Source: Limobrevibacterium gyesilva
GTDB taxonomy: Bacteria; Pseudomonadota; Alphaproteobacteria; Acetobacterales; Acetobacteraceae
Direction: 5' to 3'
Assembly (NCBI RefSeq): GCF_025989185.1
Contig: NZ_JAPDNT010000014.1
Coordinates: 21,370-85,369, forward strand
Length of the DNA stretch: 64,000 bases
Shown here: one piece after another, positions 8,504 to 20,874 of the stretch
How the letters are laid out: each line of letters starts with the position of its first letter
How positions within the stretch are numbered: the first letter of the stretch is position 1
Notes under the pieces: model-generated
Databases searched by the model: none
The model's input: only the letters and a program-made list of their open reading frames with translations
Told to the model about the DNA's origin: nothing
Made by a program: the position numbers and the translations under genes

Positions 8504-10138
8504 ATGTCCCGTCCGACCCCTTGGCTGCTGCCCTTGCTCGCCGTGCTGTCCGCGCTGCTGGTGCTGCTGTGGTGGGTGCCGAACCGGCCGCGCGACGCCG
8601 GGCCCGACCTGCCGGACGGGAAGCTCAATTCCGTGTCGTTCGCACCGTACCGCGCCGACCAGTCGCCGTTCGACGGTACCTTCCCCACCGCGGCCCAGGT
8701 CGATGCGGACATGGCGCTGCTGGCCGGGCATGTGCGGGCCATCCGCAGCTACGCCGCGATCGAGGGCGCCTACGATGTGGCCGCACTGGCGCAGAAACAC
8801 GGGCTGAAGCTGTGGCAGGGCATCTGGCTGGGCAGCGACCGGGCGCAGAACCGGCGCGAGATCGCCCGCGCCATCGCCAGCGCGAACCGCTACCCCGACA
8901 CGGTGGAGCGCGTGATCGTCGGCAACGAAGTGCTGCTGCGCCGCGACCTGCCACCGGCCGAGCTGATGGCCGCACTCGACGCGGTGCGCGCCGCCGTGCG
9001 CCAGCCCGTGACCTATGCCGACGTGTGGGAGTTCTGGGAGCAGTTCCCCGAAGTCGCGGCGCATGTCGACATCGTCACCATCCATCTGCTGCCGTACTGG
9101 GAGGACCATCCCACCGCCATCGACCGCGCCATCGCCCATGTCGACGCCACCTACCGGCACATGGCCGCGCTGTTTCCGGGCAAGCCGATCTCCGTGGGTG
9201 AAACCGGCTGGCCCAGTCGCGGCCGCTGGCGCGCCGATGCCGCACCGGGGCTGGTGAACCAGACATCCTTCGTGCGCCGCTTCGTCGCCTTGGCCCATCA
9301 GGAAGGCTTCGACTACAACCTGATCGAGGCGTTCGACCAGGTATGGAAGCAGCGGGCCGAGGGCGCGGTGGGCGCCAACTGGGGGCTGTGGACCGCCGAC
9401 CGGCAGCCGAAATTCGCCGCCGCCGGCAAGGTGGTGGAAAACCCGCACTGGCGTCTCGGTGCCGCGGGCGGCTGCGTGCTGGGGCTGGTGCTGCTGGCCG
9501 CGGGGCTGGCCACGCCCGGGCTGAGGGCGCCGGCGCAGGCGACGCTCGCCGTGCTGGCGATGGCCCTTGGCGGCGTGCTGGGCTGGGCCGTGATGGCGAC
9601 GCTGCCCGACATCTACGACGCCTATCAGGGCGTCGCCGCTGCCGGGAATCTCGCGGGACAGGCGTTGCTCGCCGTGCTGATGACGCGGCGCGCGGCCGGG
9701 CTGCTCGCCGGCAACGCCGTGCCGCCGCCGCGCACCGGCGCGGACGCGACGGACGCCGTCCGGGGGCTGCTGCGCCTGTCGCTGCCGCGCCGGGACTGGC
9801 TGTTCGACGACCTCGGCTTCGTGTTCGTCTGGACCGCCGCGGTGCTGCAACTCCTGTTGCTGTTCGACCCGCGCTACCGCGACTTTCCCATCCCCACCTT
9901 CGCCGTGCCGGTGGTGGCGGTGCTCGCCCGCGCGCTGCTGCGCGACCTGCCGCGCGGCGGCGGCGGGCGGGAGGAGCTTTGGGCCGGCGGCGTGCTGGCG
10001 CTGGCGGCGATCGGCACCGCCGTCAACGAAGGCCCGCGCAACCTGCAGGCGCTGGCCTGGACCGCCTGCGCCCTGGTCCTGGCCGCCCCGCCATTGCTTC
10101 GTTGCTTCACATCAGCGGCTATGAAGAATGGCCGCTGA
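8504..10138 (+). CDS. membrane-anchored GH17 beta-glucosidase/transglycosylase-like protein
   Basis: A 544-residue protein with an N-terminal membrane anchor (residues 7-25), a glycoside hydrolase family 17 domain (about 40-315) and a C-terminal membrane module with several hydrophobic segments (about 320-530). Both GH17 catalytic carboxylates can be placed: Glu142 in GNEVLL (acid/base) and Glu233 in GETGWPS (nucleophile). In alphaproteobacteria such proteins act on beta-1,3-linked glucans at the envelope, for example in making branched or cyclic periplasmic glucans. No GT2 glucan synthase is adjacent. The last ten or so codons and the stop are part of the hairpin repeat element, so the C-terminal tail (SAAMKNGR) was supplied by the repeat. 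Confidence 0.85.
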   Translation: MSRPTPWLLPLLAVLSALLVLLWWVPNRPRDAGPDLPDGKLNSVSFAPYRADQSPFDGTFPTAAQVDADMALLAGHVRAIRSYAAIEGAYDVAALAQKHGLKLWQGIWLGSDRAQNRREIARAIASANRYPDTVERVIVGNEVLLRRDLPPAELMAALDAVRAAVRQPVTYADVWEFWEQFPEVAAHVDIVTIHLLPYWEDHPTAIDRAIAHVDATYRHMAALFPGKPISVGETGWPSRGRWRADAAPGLVNQTSFVRRFVALAHQEGFDYNLIEAFDQVWKQRAEGAVGANWGLWTADRQPKFAAAGKVVENPHWRLGAAGGCVLGLVLLAAGLATPGLRAPAQATLAVLAMALGGVLGWAVMATLPDIYDAYQGVAAAGNLAGQALLAVLMTRRAAGLLAGNAVPPPRTGADATDAVRGLLRLSLPRRDWLFDDLGFVFVWTAAVLQLLLLFDPRYRDFPIPTFAVPVVAVLARALLRDLPRGGGGREELWAGGVLALAAIGTAVNEGPRNLQALAWTACALVLAAPPLLRCFTSAAMKNGR

Positions 10139-10217
10139 TGAGAGTCTTTGTTTCGCGCGCCGCCGCCCACCAACCCGGCGCGCGATGCCCGCGGCCATGA
10201 AGGCTGGCCGCGGGCAT
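10110..10217. repeat. three-hairpin repeat element, copy 2
   Basis: Same design as the element at 753-876. Hairpins: 10110-10140 (13-bp stem, one G-T pair, loop GAAGA), 10154-10184 (9-bp GC stem with the C-rich loop) and 10185-10217 (perfect 13-bp stem, loop 10198-10204). It fills the whole gap between two convergent genes. The first hairpin contains the stop codon of the GH17 gene (10136-10138); the third overlaps the stop codon of the minus-strand membrane protein (10219-10217). It would work as a two-way transcript end. Confidence 0.8.
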
Positions 10218-10564
10218 CAGGCCCGCGCGCGCCTGATCCAGACCCAGGCGCCCAGCGCCGCGCCGAGCATCCCCCAGGTCGCGTTGTAGTTGACCACCCC
10301 GGCGGCGCCCGCGGCCACCGCCGCGACGGCGACCGGGGCCCCGGCGAAGGCCGCGACCCCGAGGGCCAGGCCGCTCAGCCCCCACACTCCCCAGTGTTGC
10401 AGCCACAGCAAGGCGGCCCTGGGGGCGCAGGCGAGCGGCGGGTTCGCCGCCGCGCACAGCGCCCCCCAGACGCGCGGCTCGATATAGGCATGGCGGTATG
10501 CCAGCAGCACCGCCAGCCACATCGCCACCGCCGCAAGTCCTGTCGCGTCTCGCCGGTCCATCAT
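10217..10564 (-). CDS. small hydrophobic membrane protein, unknown
   Basis: A 115-residue protein with three or four hydrophobic segments (about residues 8-25, 48-68, 72-92 and 95-110) and a short Arg-rich C-terminus (IRRARA). I do not recognise a family. It has coding-like base use, starts with two Met codons at 10564/10561, and ends inside the hairpin element. It diverges from glyQ, 84 bp away. Confidence 0.55.
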   Translation of the reverse strand: MMDRRDATGLAAVAMWLAVLLAYRHAYIEPRVWGALCAAANPPLACAPRAALLWLQHWGVWGLSGLALGVAAFAGAPVAVAAVAAGAAGVVNYNATWGMLGAALGAWVWIRRARA

Positions 10565-10648
10565 CCGCTCCCGAGGCCCTCACCTTGTGACCGGGGGGGC
10601 CGCCCCGTATTGTGCGCCGCATCAAGCGACCCGAGACGCCAGCACACA

Positions 10649-11530
10649 ATGCCAAACACCGCATCCACCCCGCCCAGCTTCCAGGAGCTGATCCTGCGGC
10701 TGCACGCGTTCTGGTCCCGCCAGGGCTGCGTGATCCTGCAACCCTACGACGTCGAGATGGGGGCCGGCACCTTCCACCCCGCCACCACGCTGCGCGCCCT
10801 GGGCGCCACGCCCTGGGCCGCCGCCTACGTCCAGCCCAGCCGCCGCCCCACCGACGGCCGCTATGGCGAGAACCCGAACCGCCTGCAGCACTACTACCAG
10901 TACCAGGTGATCATGAAGCCCAGCCCGGCGGAGGCGCAGGCGCTGCTGCTGGAGAGCTATCGCGAGCTGGGGCTCGACCCGCTGCTGCATGATTTCCGCT
11001 TCGTCGAGGACGACTGGGAAAGCCCGACCCTGGGCGCCTGGGGCCTGGGCTGGGAGGTCTGGTGCGACGGCATGGAAGTCGGCCAGTTCACCTATTTCCA
11101 GCAGGTCGGCGGCATTTCCGTGGCGCTGCCCAGCTTCGAGATGACCTACGGGCTCGAACGGCTGGCGATGTACGTGCAGAACGTCGAGAACGTCTACGAC
11201 CTCGACTTCAACGGCCGCGGCGTGCGCTACGGCGACATCTTCCTGCGCGCCGAGCGCGAATACAGCGCCTACAACTTCGAGCACGCCGACACCGCCGCGC
11301 TGTCGCGCCACTTCGCGGACGCCGAGCGCGAATGCGCCGCCTTGCTCGACCGCAAGCTGGCGCTGCCGGCCTATGACCAGTGCATCAAGGCCAGCCACCT
11401 GTTCAACCTGCTGGAAGCCCGCGGCGTGATCAGCGTCACCGAGCGCGCCAGCTACATCGCCCGCGTGCGCACGCTGGCGAAGGGCTGCTGCGAAGCCTGG
11501 ATCGCCGGAGAGGACGCCGCCCGTGCCTGA
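10649..11530 (+). CDS. glyQ: glycyl-tRNA synthetase alpha subunit
   Basis: The catalytic subunit of the bacterial alpha2-beta2 glycyl-tRNA synthetase. It has 293 residues, the normal length, starting with the conserved [17 protein letters not shown] and containing the class II signature stretches [16 protein letters not shown] and [19 protein letters not shown]. The ATG at 10649 fits the start of homology; the open frame upstream is only a continuation through the repeat region. The end overlaps the GTG start of glyS by eight bases, giving the usual glyQ-glyS pair. Confidence 0.97.
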   Translation: MPNTASTPPSFQELILRLHAFWSRQGCVILQPYDVEMGAGTFHPATTLRALGATPWAAAYVQPSRRPTDGRYGENPNRLQHYYQYQVIMKPSPAEAQALLLESYRELGLDPLLHDFRFVEDDWESPTLGAWGLGWEVWCDGMEVGQFTYFQQVGGISVALPSFEMTYGLERLAMYVQNVENVYDLDFNGRGVRYGDIFLRAEREYSAYNFEHADTAALSRHFADAERECAALLDRKLALPAYDQCIKASHLFNLLEARGVISVTERASYIARVRTLAKGCCEAWIAGEDAARA

Positions 11531-13571
11531 ATTCTTCCTTGAGCTGTTCAGCGAGGAAATCCCCGCCCGCATGCAGGCCCGCGCGGCCGAAGACCTGGCC
11601 CGGCTGGTCGGCGAGGCGCTGGCCCCGCTGGCCCCGTCCGCCGTGGCGACGTTCTGCGGCCCGCGCCGCATCGCGCTGGCCGCCCAGGTCGCCGCCGCCG
11701 TCGCCGAGAGCCGCAGCGCCGAGCGCGGGCCGCGCCGCAACGCGCCCGAGCAGGCCCTGGCGGGCTTCCTGCGCAAGCACGGCGCCACCTGCGCGCAGTT
11801 GCGCGAGGAAGGTGCGTTCTGGGTGCTCGACAAGGTCAGCCCCGGCGTCGAGGCCGCGTCCCTGATCGCCGCCGCGCTGCCGCCGCTGCTGTGGCGCTTC
11901 CCCTGGCCGAAATCCATGCGCTGGGGCGGCACCAGTGCCTTCACCTGGGTGCGGCCGCTGCGCCGCATCCTGTGCCTGCTGGACGGCGCCGTGGTTCCGT
12001 TCGACCTGCGCGAGGGCGCCGATGACGGGCACGGCCTGGCGTCGGCGAACCAGACTGAGGGTCATCGCTTTCTGGCCCCCGGCGCCTTCCCGGTCACCTC
12101 CGCCGGCGCATGGCGGGCGATGCTGCGCGAGCGGCGCGTGATCGTGGACGCGGCCGAGCGCAAGCGCCTGATCGCCGACGGGCTCGCCGGCCTCGCGGCC
12201 ACGCGCGGCCTCGCCGTGGTCGACGATCCCGGGCTGCTCGACGAAGTGGCCGGGCTGGTGGAATGGCCGGTGCCGCTGATCGGCCGGATCGACGACGCCT
12301 ACATGGACCTGCCGGCCGAGGTGATGCAGGTGTCGATGCGCGTGAACCAGCGCTATTTCGCGCTGCGCGACGCGCTGGGCCGCGCCGCGCCGTTCTTCGC
12401 CTTCGTCGCCAACATCACCGCCGCCGATGGCGGGGCCACCATCATCGCCGGCAACGAGCGCGTGCTGCGCGCCCGCTTCGCCGATGCGCGGCATTTCTGG
12501 GACCTCGACCGCACCCGCACGCTGGCAAGCCGCGTGCCGGCGCTGGATGCGGTGACGTTCCACGCCAAGCTCGGCAGCCAGGGCGAGAGGGTGCGCCGGC
12601 TGGTGCGGCTGGCGGCCGTCATCGCCCCCTTCGTCAAGGCCGACATGGCGAAGGCAAAGCGCGCGGCGCTGCTGGCCAAGGCCGACCTCACCACCGGCAT
12701 GGTCGCGGAGTTCCCGGAACTGCAAGGCGTGATGGGCAGTTACTACGCCCTGCATGACGGCGAGGATGCCTGCGTGGCCGAGGCCATCCGCGACCACTAC
12801 GCGCCCAAGGGCCCCGCCGACGCCGTGCCGGGCAACCCGGTGGGCACCACGGCGGCGCTGGCCGACAAGCTCGACCTGCTGGCCGGGTTCTTCGCCATCG
12901 GCGAGAAGCCCACGGGCTCGGGCGACCCCTATGCGCTGCGCCGCGCCGCCCTCGGCATCATCCGCATCATCCGCGAGCGCGGCCTGCGCCTGCCGTTGCG
13001 CGTGCTGGTCGCCGAGGCGGGCGCGGGCCAGCCCGCCCGGCCGGATGTGGAGGACATCCTCGGCTTCCTGGCCGAGCGCCTGCGCGTGCAGCTGCGCACC
13101 GAAGGCGCGCGCCACGACGTGCTGGCCGCGGTGCTGGGCGCGGGCCTGGACGACGACTTCACCCGCCTGCTGGCGCGCACCGACGCGGTGGCGGAGATGC
13201 TGGCCGGCGAGGACGGCGCCAATCTGCTGGCCGCCTATCGCCGCGCCGCCAACATCCTGCGCATCGAGGAGCGGAAGGACGGCCCCCATGACGGCCCGGT
13301 GCAGCCCGCGCTGCTCGAAGCCGCCGAGGAGATCGCCCTGGCGGCGGCACTCGACCGGGTCGCGCCGGTGGTGCGCGCCGAGATCGGACACGAGGCGTTC
13401 ACGGCTGCCATGGCCGCCCTGGCCTCGCTGCGGGCGCCGCTCGATGCGTTCTTCGATAAGGTAACGGTCAACGACGAGCGGCCGGAATTGCGCCGCAATC
13501 GTTTGGCCCTTCTCGCACGCGTTCGCGCCGCCATGAATATGGCGGCCGATTTTTCCAAGATCGAAGGCTGA
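11523..13571 (+). CDS. glyS: glycyl-tRNA synthetase beta subunit
   Basis: The tRNA-binding subunit of glycyl-tRNA synthetase, 682 residues. It begins with GTG ([18 protein letters not shown]), the family's characteristic N-terminus, and overlaps glyQ by eight bases, so the subunits are made in step. The HD-like and anticodon-binding regions make up the C-terminal half. It is followed by ppdK after 11 bp, a linkage seen across alphaproteobacteria. Confidence 0.97.
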   Translation: MPEFFLELFSEEIPARMQARAAEDLARLVGEALAPLAPSAVATFCGPRRIALAAQVAAAVAESRSAERGPRRNAPEQALAGFLRKHGATCAQLREEGAFWVLDKVSPGVEAASLIAAALPPLLWRFPWPKSMRWGGTSAFTWVRPLRRILCLLDGAVVPFDLREGADDGHGLASANQTEGHRFLAPGAFPVTSAGAWRAMLRERRVIVDAAERKRLIADGLAGLAATRGLAVVDDPGLLDEVAGLVEWPVPLIGRIDDAYMDLPAEVMQVSMRVNQRYFALRDALGRAAPFFAFVANITAADGGATIIAGNERVLRARFADARHFWDLDRTRTLASRVPALDAVTFHAKLGSQGERVRRLVRLAAVIAPFVKADMAKAKRAALLAKADLTTGMVAEFPELQGVMGSYYALHDGEDACVAEAIRDHYAPKGPADAVPGNPVGTTAALADKLDLLAGFFAIGEKPTGSGDPYALRRAALGIIRIIRERGLRLPLRVLVAEAGAGQPARPDVEDILGFLAERLRVQLRTEGARHDVLAAVLGAGLDDDFTRLLARTDAVAEMLAGEDGANLLAAYRRAANILRIEERKDGPHDGPVQPALLEAAEEIALAAALDRVAPVVRAEIGHEAFTAAMAALASLRAPLDAFFDKVTVNDERPELRRNRLALLARVRAAMNMAADFSKIEG

Positions 13572-13582
13572 AGGATCCGACC

Positions 13583-16252
<2,670 letters not shown>

Positions 16253-16273
16253 CGCCGGCGCGGGGAGCGGTCC

Positions 16274-17416
16274 GTGCCGGTCCTGGGACCGTTCCCCCGC
16301 CGCGACCTGCTCTCGATGCTCGACGCGGCGCGCAGGAGCGGATCATCGCGCCTGGTCTCGGCACGCACGGTCGCCGCGCCGCAGACCGTCGCCCTGCCGC
16401 CATTGCCGACCGGGCAGCACATGCTGCGGTGGGTCCCCCTCGCCGAGCATCCGCCCGGTGCGCACTGGGACGAGCGGTCCTACGAGTCCGTCGCGGCCTG
16501 GATCTGCGAATTCCACGACGTGCTGCTGCACAGCGACGCCGGCATCGCCTGCGTCGGCGGCCAGGTGGTCGAGGACACGCTGAACCAGACCAACGCCGCC
16601 GAGCACCATTACCGGCACAGCCCCGAAGGGCTCGTCCTGCACCCCGGTGGGGCGGTGCAGCAACTGCGCGGGACATGGCTGAGCCTGCTGGCCTTCAACC
16701 ATGCCAACTACTATCACTGGATGCTCGACTGCCTGGGCCGGCTGGCCGCCGCCGACAGCGCGGCGCTCGCCGAGTGCGCAGGCGTGCTGGTGCCGGAATT
16801 GCGGACCGGGTTCCAGACGGCCGGCTTCGCGCTGACGGGCCTGCAGCAAAGCCACGCGGTGCACACGGTGGCGGCGGACGCGGCGCTGCGGGTGGAGCGC
16901 GTGGTCGTGCCCTGGAGCATCAGCTGCGACCACCGGCCGCATCCCTGCATCCGCGGCTTCTTCGGCACGCTGCGCGCGGCCGCACCGGCCTGTGCCGGCC
17001 CGTTCCCGCCGCGCGTCTACATCGACCGCCGCGGCGGCCCCAACCGGCCACTGGTCAACGAGGACGAACTGGTCACCGGGCTCGCGGGCCTGGGCTTCGT
17101 GCCGGTGCGGCTGGAACGGTTATCGCTCGCCGAGCAGATCGCGCTGTTCGCCAATGCCGAGATCGTCGTGGCGCCGCACGGTGCCGGCCTCGCCAACATC
17201 GTCTTCGCCCAACCCGGCAGCCGCGTGGTCGAGCTGCACGCCGATTTCTGGGTGAACTGGTGCTTCCGCAGGCTCGCGGCCGTGTTCGACCTCCGCTACG
17301 ACTGCGTGGTCGGCCGCCAGTTGCCCGGCCCGCAGCCGGAATGGATCAACCGCCGGAGCTGGGCGATCTCGCTGACGCATGTGCTGGGCGCAGTCGAGCA
17401 GGCCCTGGCGGCATAG
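16274..17416 (+). CDS. GT61-type (DUF563) glycosyltransferase
   Basis: A 380-residue cytosolic protein of the glycosyltransferase 61 family. The C-terminal half shows the family core: PPRVYIDRRGG, then the loop FANAEIVVAPHGAGLANIVFAQPGSRVVEL, and in the middle NYYHWMLDCLGRL. Bacterial members usually add sugars to capsule or surface glycans; acceptor and donor are unknown here. It starts with GTG at 16274, 21 bp after ppdK. No other polysaccharide genes adjoin it, so it looks like an insertion between the ppdK group and the folate pair. Confidence 0.8.
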   Translation: MPVLGPFPRRDLLSMLDAARRSGSSRLVSARTVAAPQTVALPPLPTGQHMLRWVPLAEHPPGAHWDERSYESVAAWICEFHDVLLHSDAGIACVGGQVVEDTLNQTNAAEHHYRHSPEGLVLHPGGAVQQLRGTWLSLLAFNHANYYHWMLDCLGRLAAADSAALAECAGVLVPELRTGFQTAGFALTGLQQSHAVHTVAADAALRVERVVVPWSISCDHRPHPCIRGFFGTLRAAAPACAGPFPPRVYIDRRGGPNRPLVNEDELVTGLAGLGFVPVRLERLSLAEQIALFANAEIVVAPHGAGLANIVFAQPGSRVVELHADFWVNWCFRRLAAVFDLRYDCVVGRQLPGPQPEWINRRSWAISLTHVLGAVEQALAA

Positions 17417-17433
17417 GCGTCCGGCTTGAAGCC

Positions 17434-18255
17434 ATGTCGCCGCAGGTCTACAGCACGGCCATGCCAAGCGAGCTGGCCGCCAGCATTCCCACCACGATTC
17501 CACGCGCCGCCCTGGTCACCGGCGGCGCCCGCCGGCTGGGCCGCTCCATCGCCCTGGCTCTGGCCGAGGCCGGGTTCGCCATCGCCGTGCATTGCAATGG
17601 CAGCATGGCCGAAGCCGAAGCCACCGCCAGCGAGATCCGCCTGCGTGGCGTGCCGGCCGTGGTGCTGCCGGCCAGCCTGTCGGACGAAGCCGCCGTCGCC
17701 GGGCTGGTGCCGGCGGCGCAGGCCGCGATCGGGCCGTTGGGCGTGCTGGTGAACAACGCCAGCACGTTCGAGCGGGACGAGTGGAACGACGCGACGCGCG
17801 AATCCTGGGACCTGCATCTCGAACCGAACCTGCGCGCGCCCTTCGTGCTGATGCAGCATTTCGCCCGCGCCCTGCCGGACGGGGCCGAGGGGGCGGTGAT
17901 CAACATGCTGGACCAGCGAGTGTGGGCGCTGACGCCGCATTTCGTCAGCTACACCGTCTCCAAGGCCGGGCTGTGGGCGTTGACGCAGACCATGGCGCTG
18001 GCCCTGGCGCCGCGCATCCGCGTGAACGCGATCGGCCCCGGCCCGGCCATGCCCAGCGCGCGCCAGACCCAGGAGCAGTTCGACCGGCAATCCGCCTCGG
18101 TTCCGCTCGGCCATGGCACCGGGCCCGACGAGATCGCGCGCGCGGTCCTGGCGCTGCTGGCGCTGCCGTCGATGACCGGCCAGATGCTGGCGTTGGACGG
18201 CGGGCAGCACTTGCAATGGCATTCGGCCGCACGCGGCCGGTCGGTCGAGGAGTAG
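17434..18255 (+). CDS. SDR oxidoreductase, pteridine-reductase-like (FolM type)
   Basis: A short-chain dehydrogenase of 273 residues (264 if the ATG at 17461 is used; neither start has a strong ribosome site). The NADPH loop is TGGARRLGRS, the active-site Tyr-x-x-x-Lys is YTVSK, and the segment LVNNASTFERD carries the NNAS-F form seen in pteridine reductases (PTR1/FolM) rather than the usual NNAG. It ends four bases before folB, so a role in reducing dihydrofolate or dihydromonapterin is likely. That assignment rests on motif and neighbour only. Confidence 0.75.
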   Translation: MSPQVYSTAMPSELAASIPTTIPRAALVTGGARRLGRSIALALAEAGFAIAVHCNGSMAEAEATASEIRLRGVPAVVLPASLSDEAAVAGLVPAAQAAIGPLGVLVNNASTFERDEWNDATRESWDLHLEPNLRAPFVLMQHFARALPDGAEGAVINMLDQRVWALTPHFVSYTVSKAGLWALTQTMALALAPRIRVNAIGPGPAMPSARQTQEQFDRQSASVPLGHGTGPDEIARAVLALLALPSMTGQMLALDGGQHLQWHSAARGRSVEE

Positions 18256-18259
18256 CGGG

Positions 18260-18670
18260 ATGGACACGAAGCGGATCGCCGATGCCGCACGCGGCCTGCG
18301 CCACGTGTTCCTGCGCGACCTGATGCTGACCGCCAGCATCGGCATCTATCCGCACGAGCACGAGGCCAAGCAGCGCATCCGCATCAATGTCGACCTCGCC
18401 GTGCAGGACGACGCCGGCCGCGGGCTGTCGCGCGCGGCGGTCGGGCGCGACGACCTGACCCGGGTGGTGGATTACGAGGCGCTGGCCAACAAGGTCCGGG
18501 CCCTGGTCGCCGCCGGCCATGTCCGCCTGGTGGAGACGCTGGCGGAACGGATCGCCGAGGCGTGCCTCGAGGATCCGCGCGTCGAGCTGGCGCGAATCAG
18601 GGTCGAAAAGCTCGATGTCTTCGCGGATGCGGCAAGCGCCGGGGTCGAGGTCGAGCGGCGCCGCCGCTGA
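18260..18670 (+). CDS. folB: dihydroneopterin aldolase
   Basis: Cleaves 7,8-dihydroneopterin to 6-hydroxymethyl-dihydropterin in folate synthesis. It has 136 residues with the family's N-terminal strand (LRDLMLTASIGIYPHEHEAKQ), where the Glu and His bind the pterin, and the VDYEAL and LVETLAERIA helices. It is coupled to the upstream SDR gene with a 4-base gap. After it lies the AT-rich DnaA-box region. Confidence 0.9.
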   Translation: MDTKRIADAARGLRHVFLRDLMLTASIGIYPHEHEAKQRIRINVDLAVQDDAGRGLSRAAVGRDDLTRVVDYEALANKVRALVAAGHVRLVETLAERIAEACLEDPRVELARIRVEKLDVFADAASAGVEVERRRR

Positions 18671-18935
18671 TTTTGTCCACTTCCGGTCATGTCCGCCTTG
18701 CATTACAGGCACATGACAGCCTGTCTTCAGGTTATTACAGAGTTGTGATCCACAAATTCATATAAATCAATCACTTAGTTTTGCTGCCTCCAAACTAGGC
18801 AGAGTCGTCAGCGTCAGGAATTCCGCGGTTTTGGCGCAACCGCCCCTGGCTTGCCCACAAACTTATCCACATATTCGGTGGATCATTTTTTCCGCCGTCG
18901 CCGGCTTGAGCAGGACGCGGGCGCGCGCTTAATCC
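18671..18935. other. AT-rich gap with DnaA-box cluster, candidate origin
   Basis: 265 bp without a gene between folB and uvrC. DnaA-box-like nonamers: TGATCCACA at 18746-18754 (within the palindrome TTGTG-ATC-CACAA, 18743-18755), TTGCCCACA at 18851-18859, the perfect consensus TTATCCACA at 18863-18871, and TGATCCACC on the other strand at 18877-18885. About 18728-18783 is strikingly AT-rich for this genome and could melt. Box TGATCCACA is the G-box sequence described for the Caulobacter origin. This could be oriC, or a DnaA-binding regulatory site in front of uvrC. Confidence 0.45.
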
Positions 18936-20861
18936 ATGTCCATGAGTGATGGCTCCGACACCCCGCAGGACGCGCCGCCGCCGCCCCTCAAAGGGGTCGC
19001 GGTGATCGAGGCGCAGCTTGTCACCATGCCGCTGGCGCCCGGCGTCTACCGCATGCTCGATGCCAAGGGCGACGCGCTGTATGTCGGCAAGGCCCGGTCG
19101 CTGAAGAAGCGGGTGACCTCGTACACGCAGATCCCGCGCTTGCCGGAGCGGCTGCGGCGGATGGTGTCGGAGACGGTCTCGATGGAGATCGTCACCACCC
19201 ATACCGAGGCCGAGGCGCTGCTGCTGGAAGCCAACCTGATCAAGCGGCTGAAGCCGCGCTACAACATCGTGCTGCGCGACGACAAGTCGTACCCGTGGCT
19301 GATGCTGACCGAGGATCACCCCTTCCCGCAGATCGCCAAGCATCGCGGCGCGCGCACCCGCAAGGGCAGCTATTACGGCCCGTTCGCCTCGGCCTGGGCG
19401 GTGAACCAGACCGTCACCGCCATGCAGCGCGTGTTCCTGCTGCGCAGCTGCGCGGACACGGTGTTCGCCAACCGCTCCCGTCCCTGCCTGCTGCACCAGA
19501 TCCGCCGCTGCTCGGCCCCCTGCGTGGGGCGCATCAGCAACGAGGCCTATGGCGAGCTGGTGGCGCAGGCGAAGGCGTTCCTGTCCGGCAAGGCCGGCAC
19601 CGTGCAGCAGGAGCTGGCCAAGGAGATGGAAAGTGCGGCCGAGGCGCTGGAGTTCGAGCGCGCGGCCGCCATCCGCGACCGCATCCGGGCGCTGACGCAT
19701 GTGCAGGGCACCGACGTCATCAATCCCGCCAGCCTGACCGATGCCGACGTCATCGCCGGCTGGCAGATCGCCGGCCAGACCTGCGTGCAGGTGTTCTTCA
19801 TCCGCGGCGGGCGCAACAACGGCAACCGCGCCTTCTTCCCCGCGCACGCGAAGAACGACGAGACGGCCGAGGTGCTGGCCGCCTTCATCGCCCAGTTCTA
19901 CGACGACAAGCCGCCGCCGCCGCTGCTGCTGCTGAACGCCGCGCTGCCGGAGCAGGAGCTGATCGCCGAGGCGCTGACCCTGAAGGCCAACACCTTCGGC
20001 GGCGGCAAGAAGGTCGACATCGCGGTGCCGCAGCGCGGCGAGAAGCACGCCGTGGTGGCGCATGCCGAGCTGAACGCGCGCGAGGCGCTGGAGCGGCGGC
20101 TGGCCGAGACCGCCGGCCAGGCGAAGCTGCTGGACGGTGCCGCGGAGCTGTTCGGCCTGCCCGCGCCGCCCGAGCGCATCGAGGTCTACGACAACAGCCA
20201 CATCATGGGCACGAACGCCTATGGCGTGATGATCGTGGCCGGCCCCGAAGGCTTCCGCAAATCCGCCTACCGCAAATTCGCCATCCGCGGCGCCATCACG
20301 CCGGGCGATGACTTCGCGATGATGCGCCAGGTGCTGGAACGCCGCTTCGGCCGCGCGCTGAAAGAGGAGTCCGAAGGCCCTGGCACCCCCTCCTGGCCCG
20401 ACCTGGTGCTGATCGACGGCGGCGCCGGCCAGCTCTCCGCCGCCCGCGCGGTGCTGGAGGAGCTCGGCGTGGACGACGTGCCCCTGGTCGCCATCGCCAA
20501 GGGCCCGAACCGCGACGCTGGGCGCGAATGGTTCCACATGGACGGCCGCGCCGCATTCCAGCTGCCGCCGCGCGACCCCATCCTGTATTTCCTGCAGCGC
20601 CTGCGCGACGAAGCCCATCGCTTCGCCATCACCACCCACCGCGCCGGCCGGTCGAAGGCCCTGGTCACCAGCGAGCTGGACGAGATCCAGGGCATCGGAC
20701 CGGGCCGCAAGCGCGCCCTGCTGAACCATTTCGGCTCCGCCCGCGGGGTGAAGCAGGCCGGCCTGCACGACCTGGAGGCCGCGCCGGGGATCTCACGCGA
20801 GATCGCGCGGCGGGTGTATGCGCATTTCCATCCGGGCGTGCGCGTCGAGGGCGTGTCGTAG
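18936..20861 (+). CDS. uvrC: excinuclease ABC subunit C
   Basis: The nuclease of UvrABC nucleotide excision repair. It has 641 residues with the expected order: GIY-YIG domain at about 30-110 ([24 protein letters not shown]), the UVR helix pair around 225-260 ([14 protein letters not shown]), the RNase H-like endonuclease domain with [11 protein letters not shown] and [12 protein letters not shown], and the C-terminal helix-hairpin-helix ([13 protein letters not shown]). The start at 18936 lacks a clear ribosome site; a second ATG follows two codons later. It faces the MFS gene with 13 bp between the ends. Confidence 0.96.
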   Translation: MSMSDGSDTPQDAPPPPLKGVAVIEAQLVTMPLAPGVYRMLDAKGDALYVGKARSLKKRVTSYTQIPRLPERLRRMVSETVSMEIVTTHTEAEALLLEANLIKRLKPRYNIVLRDDKSYPWLMLTEDHPFPQIAKHRGARTRKGSYYGPFASAWAVNQTVTAMQRVFLLRSCADTVFANRSRPCLLHQIRRCSAPCVGRISNEAYGELVAQAKAFLSGKAGTVQQELAKEMESAAEALEFERAAAIRDRIRALTHVQGTDVINPASLTDADVIAGWQIAGQTCVQVFFIRGGRNNGNRAFFPAHAKNDETAEVLAAFIAQFYDDKPPPPLLLLNAALPEQELIAEALTLKANTFGGGKKVDIAVPQRGEKHAVVAHAELNAREALERRLAETAGQAKLLDGAAELFGLPAPPERIEVYDNSHIMGTNAYGVMIVAGPEGFRKSAYRKFAIRGAITPGDDFAMMRQVLERRFGRALKEESEGPGTPSWPDLVLIDGGAGQLSAARAVLEELGVDDVPLVAIAKGPNRDAGREWFHMDGRAAFQLPPRDPILYFLQRLRDEAHRFAITTHRAGRSKALVTSELDEIQGIGPGRKRALLNHFGSARGVKQAGLHDLEAAPGISREIARRVYAHFHPGVRVEGVS

Positions 20862-20874
20862 CGGCGTCGTCCGC

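Noticed and set aside
10148-10648. Upstream extension of glyQ into the repeat region
   Set aside because: Open frame only because of GC content; it would cross the repeat element and the opposite-strand membrane gene, and glyQ homology begins at 10649.
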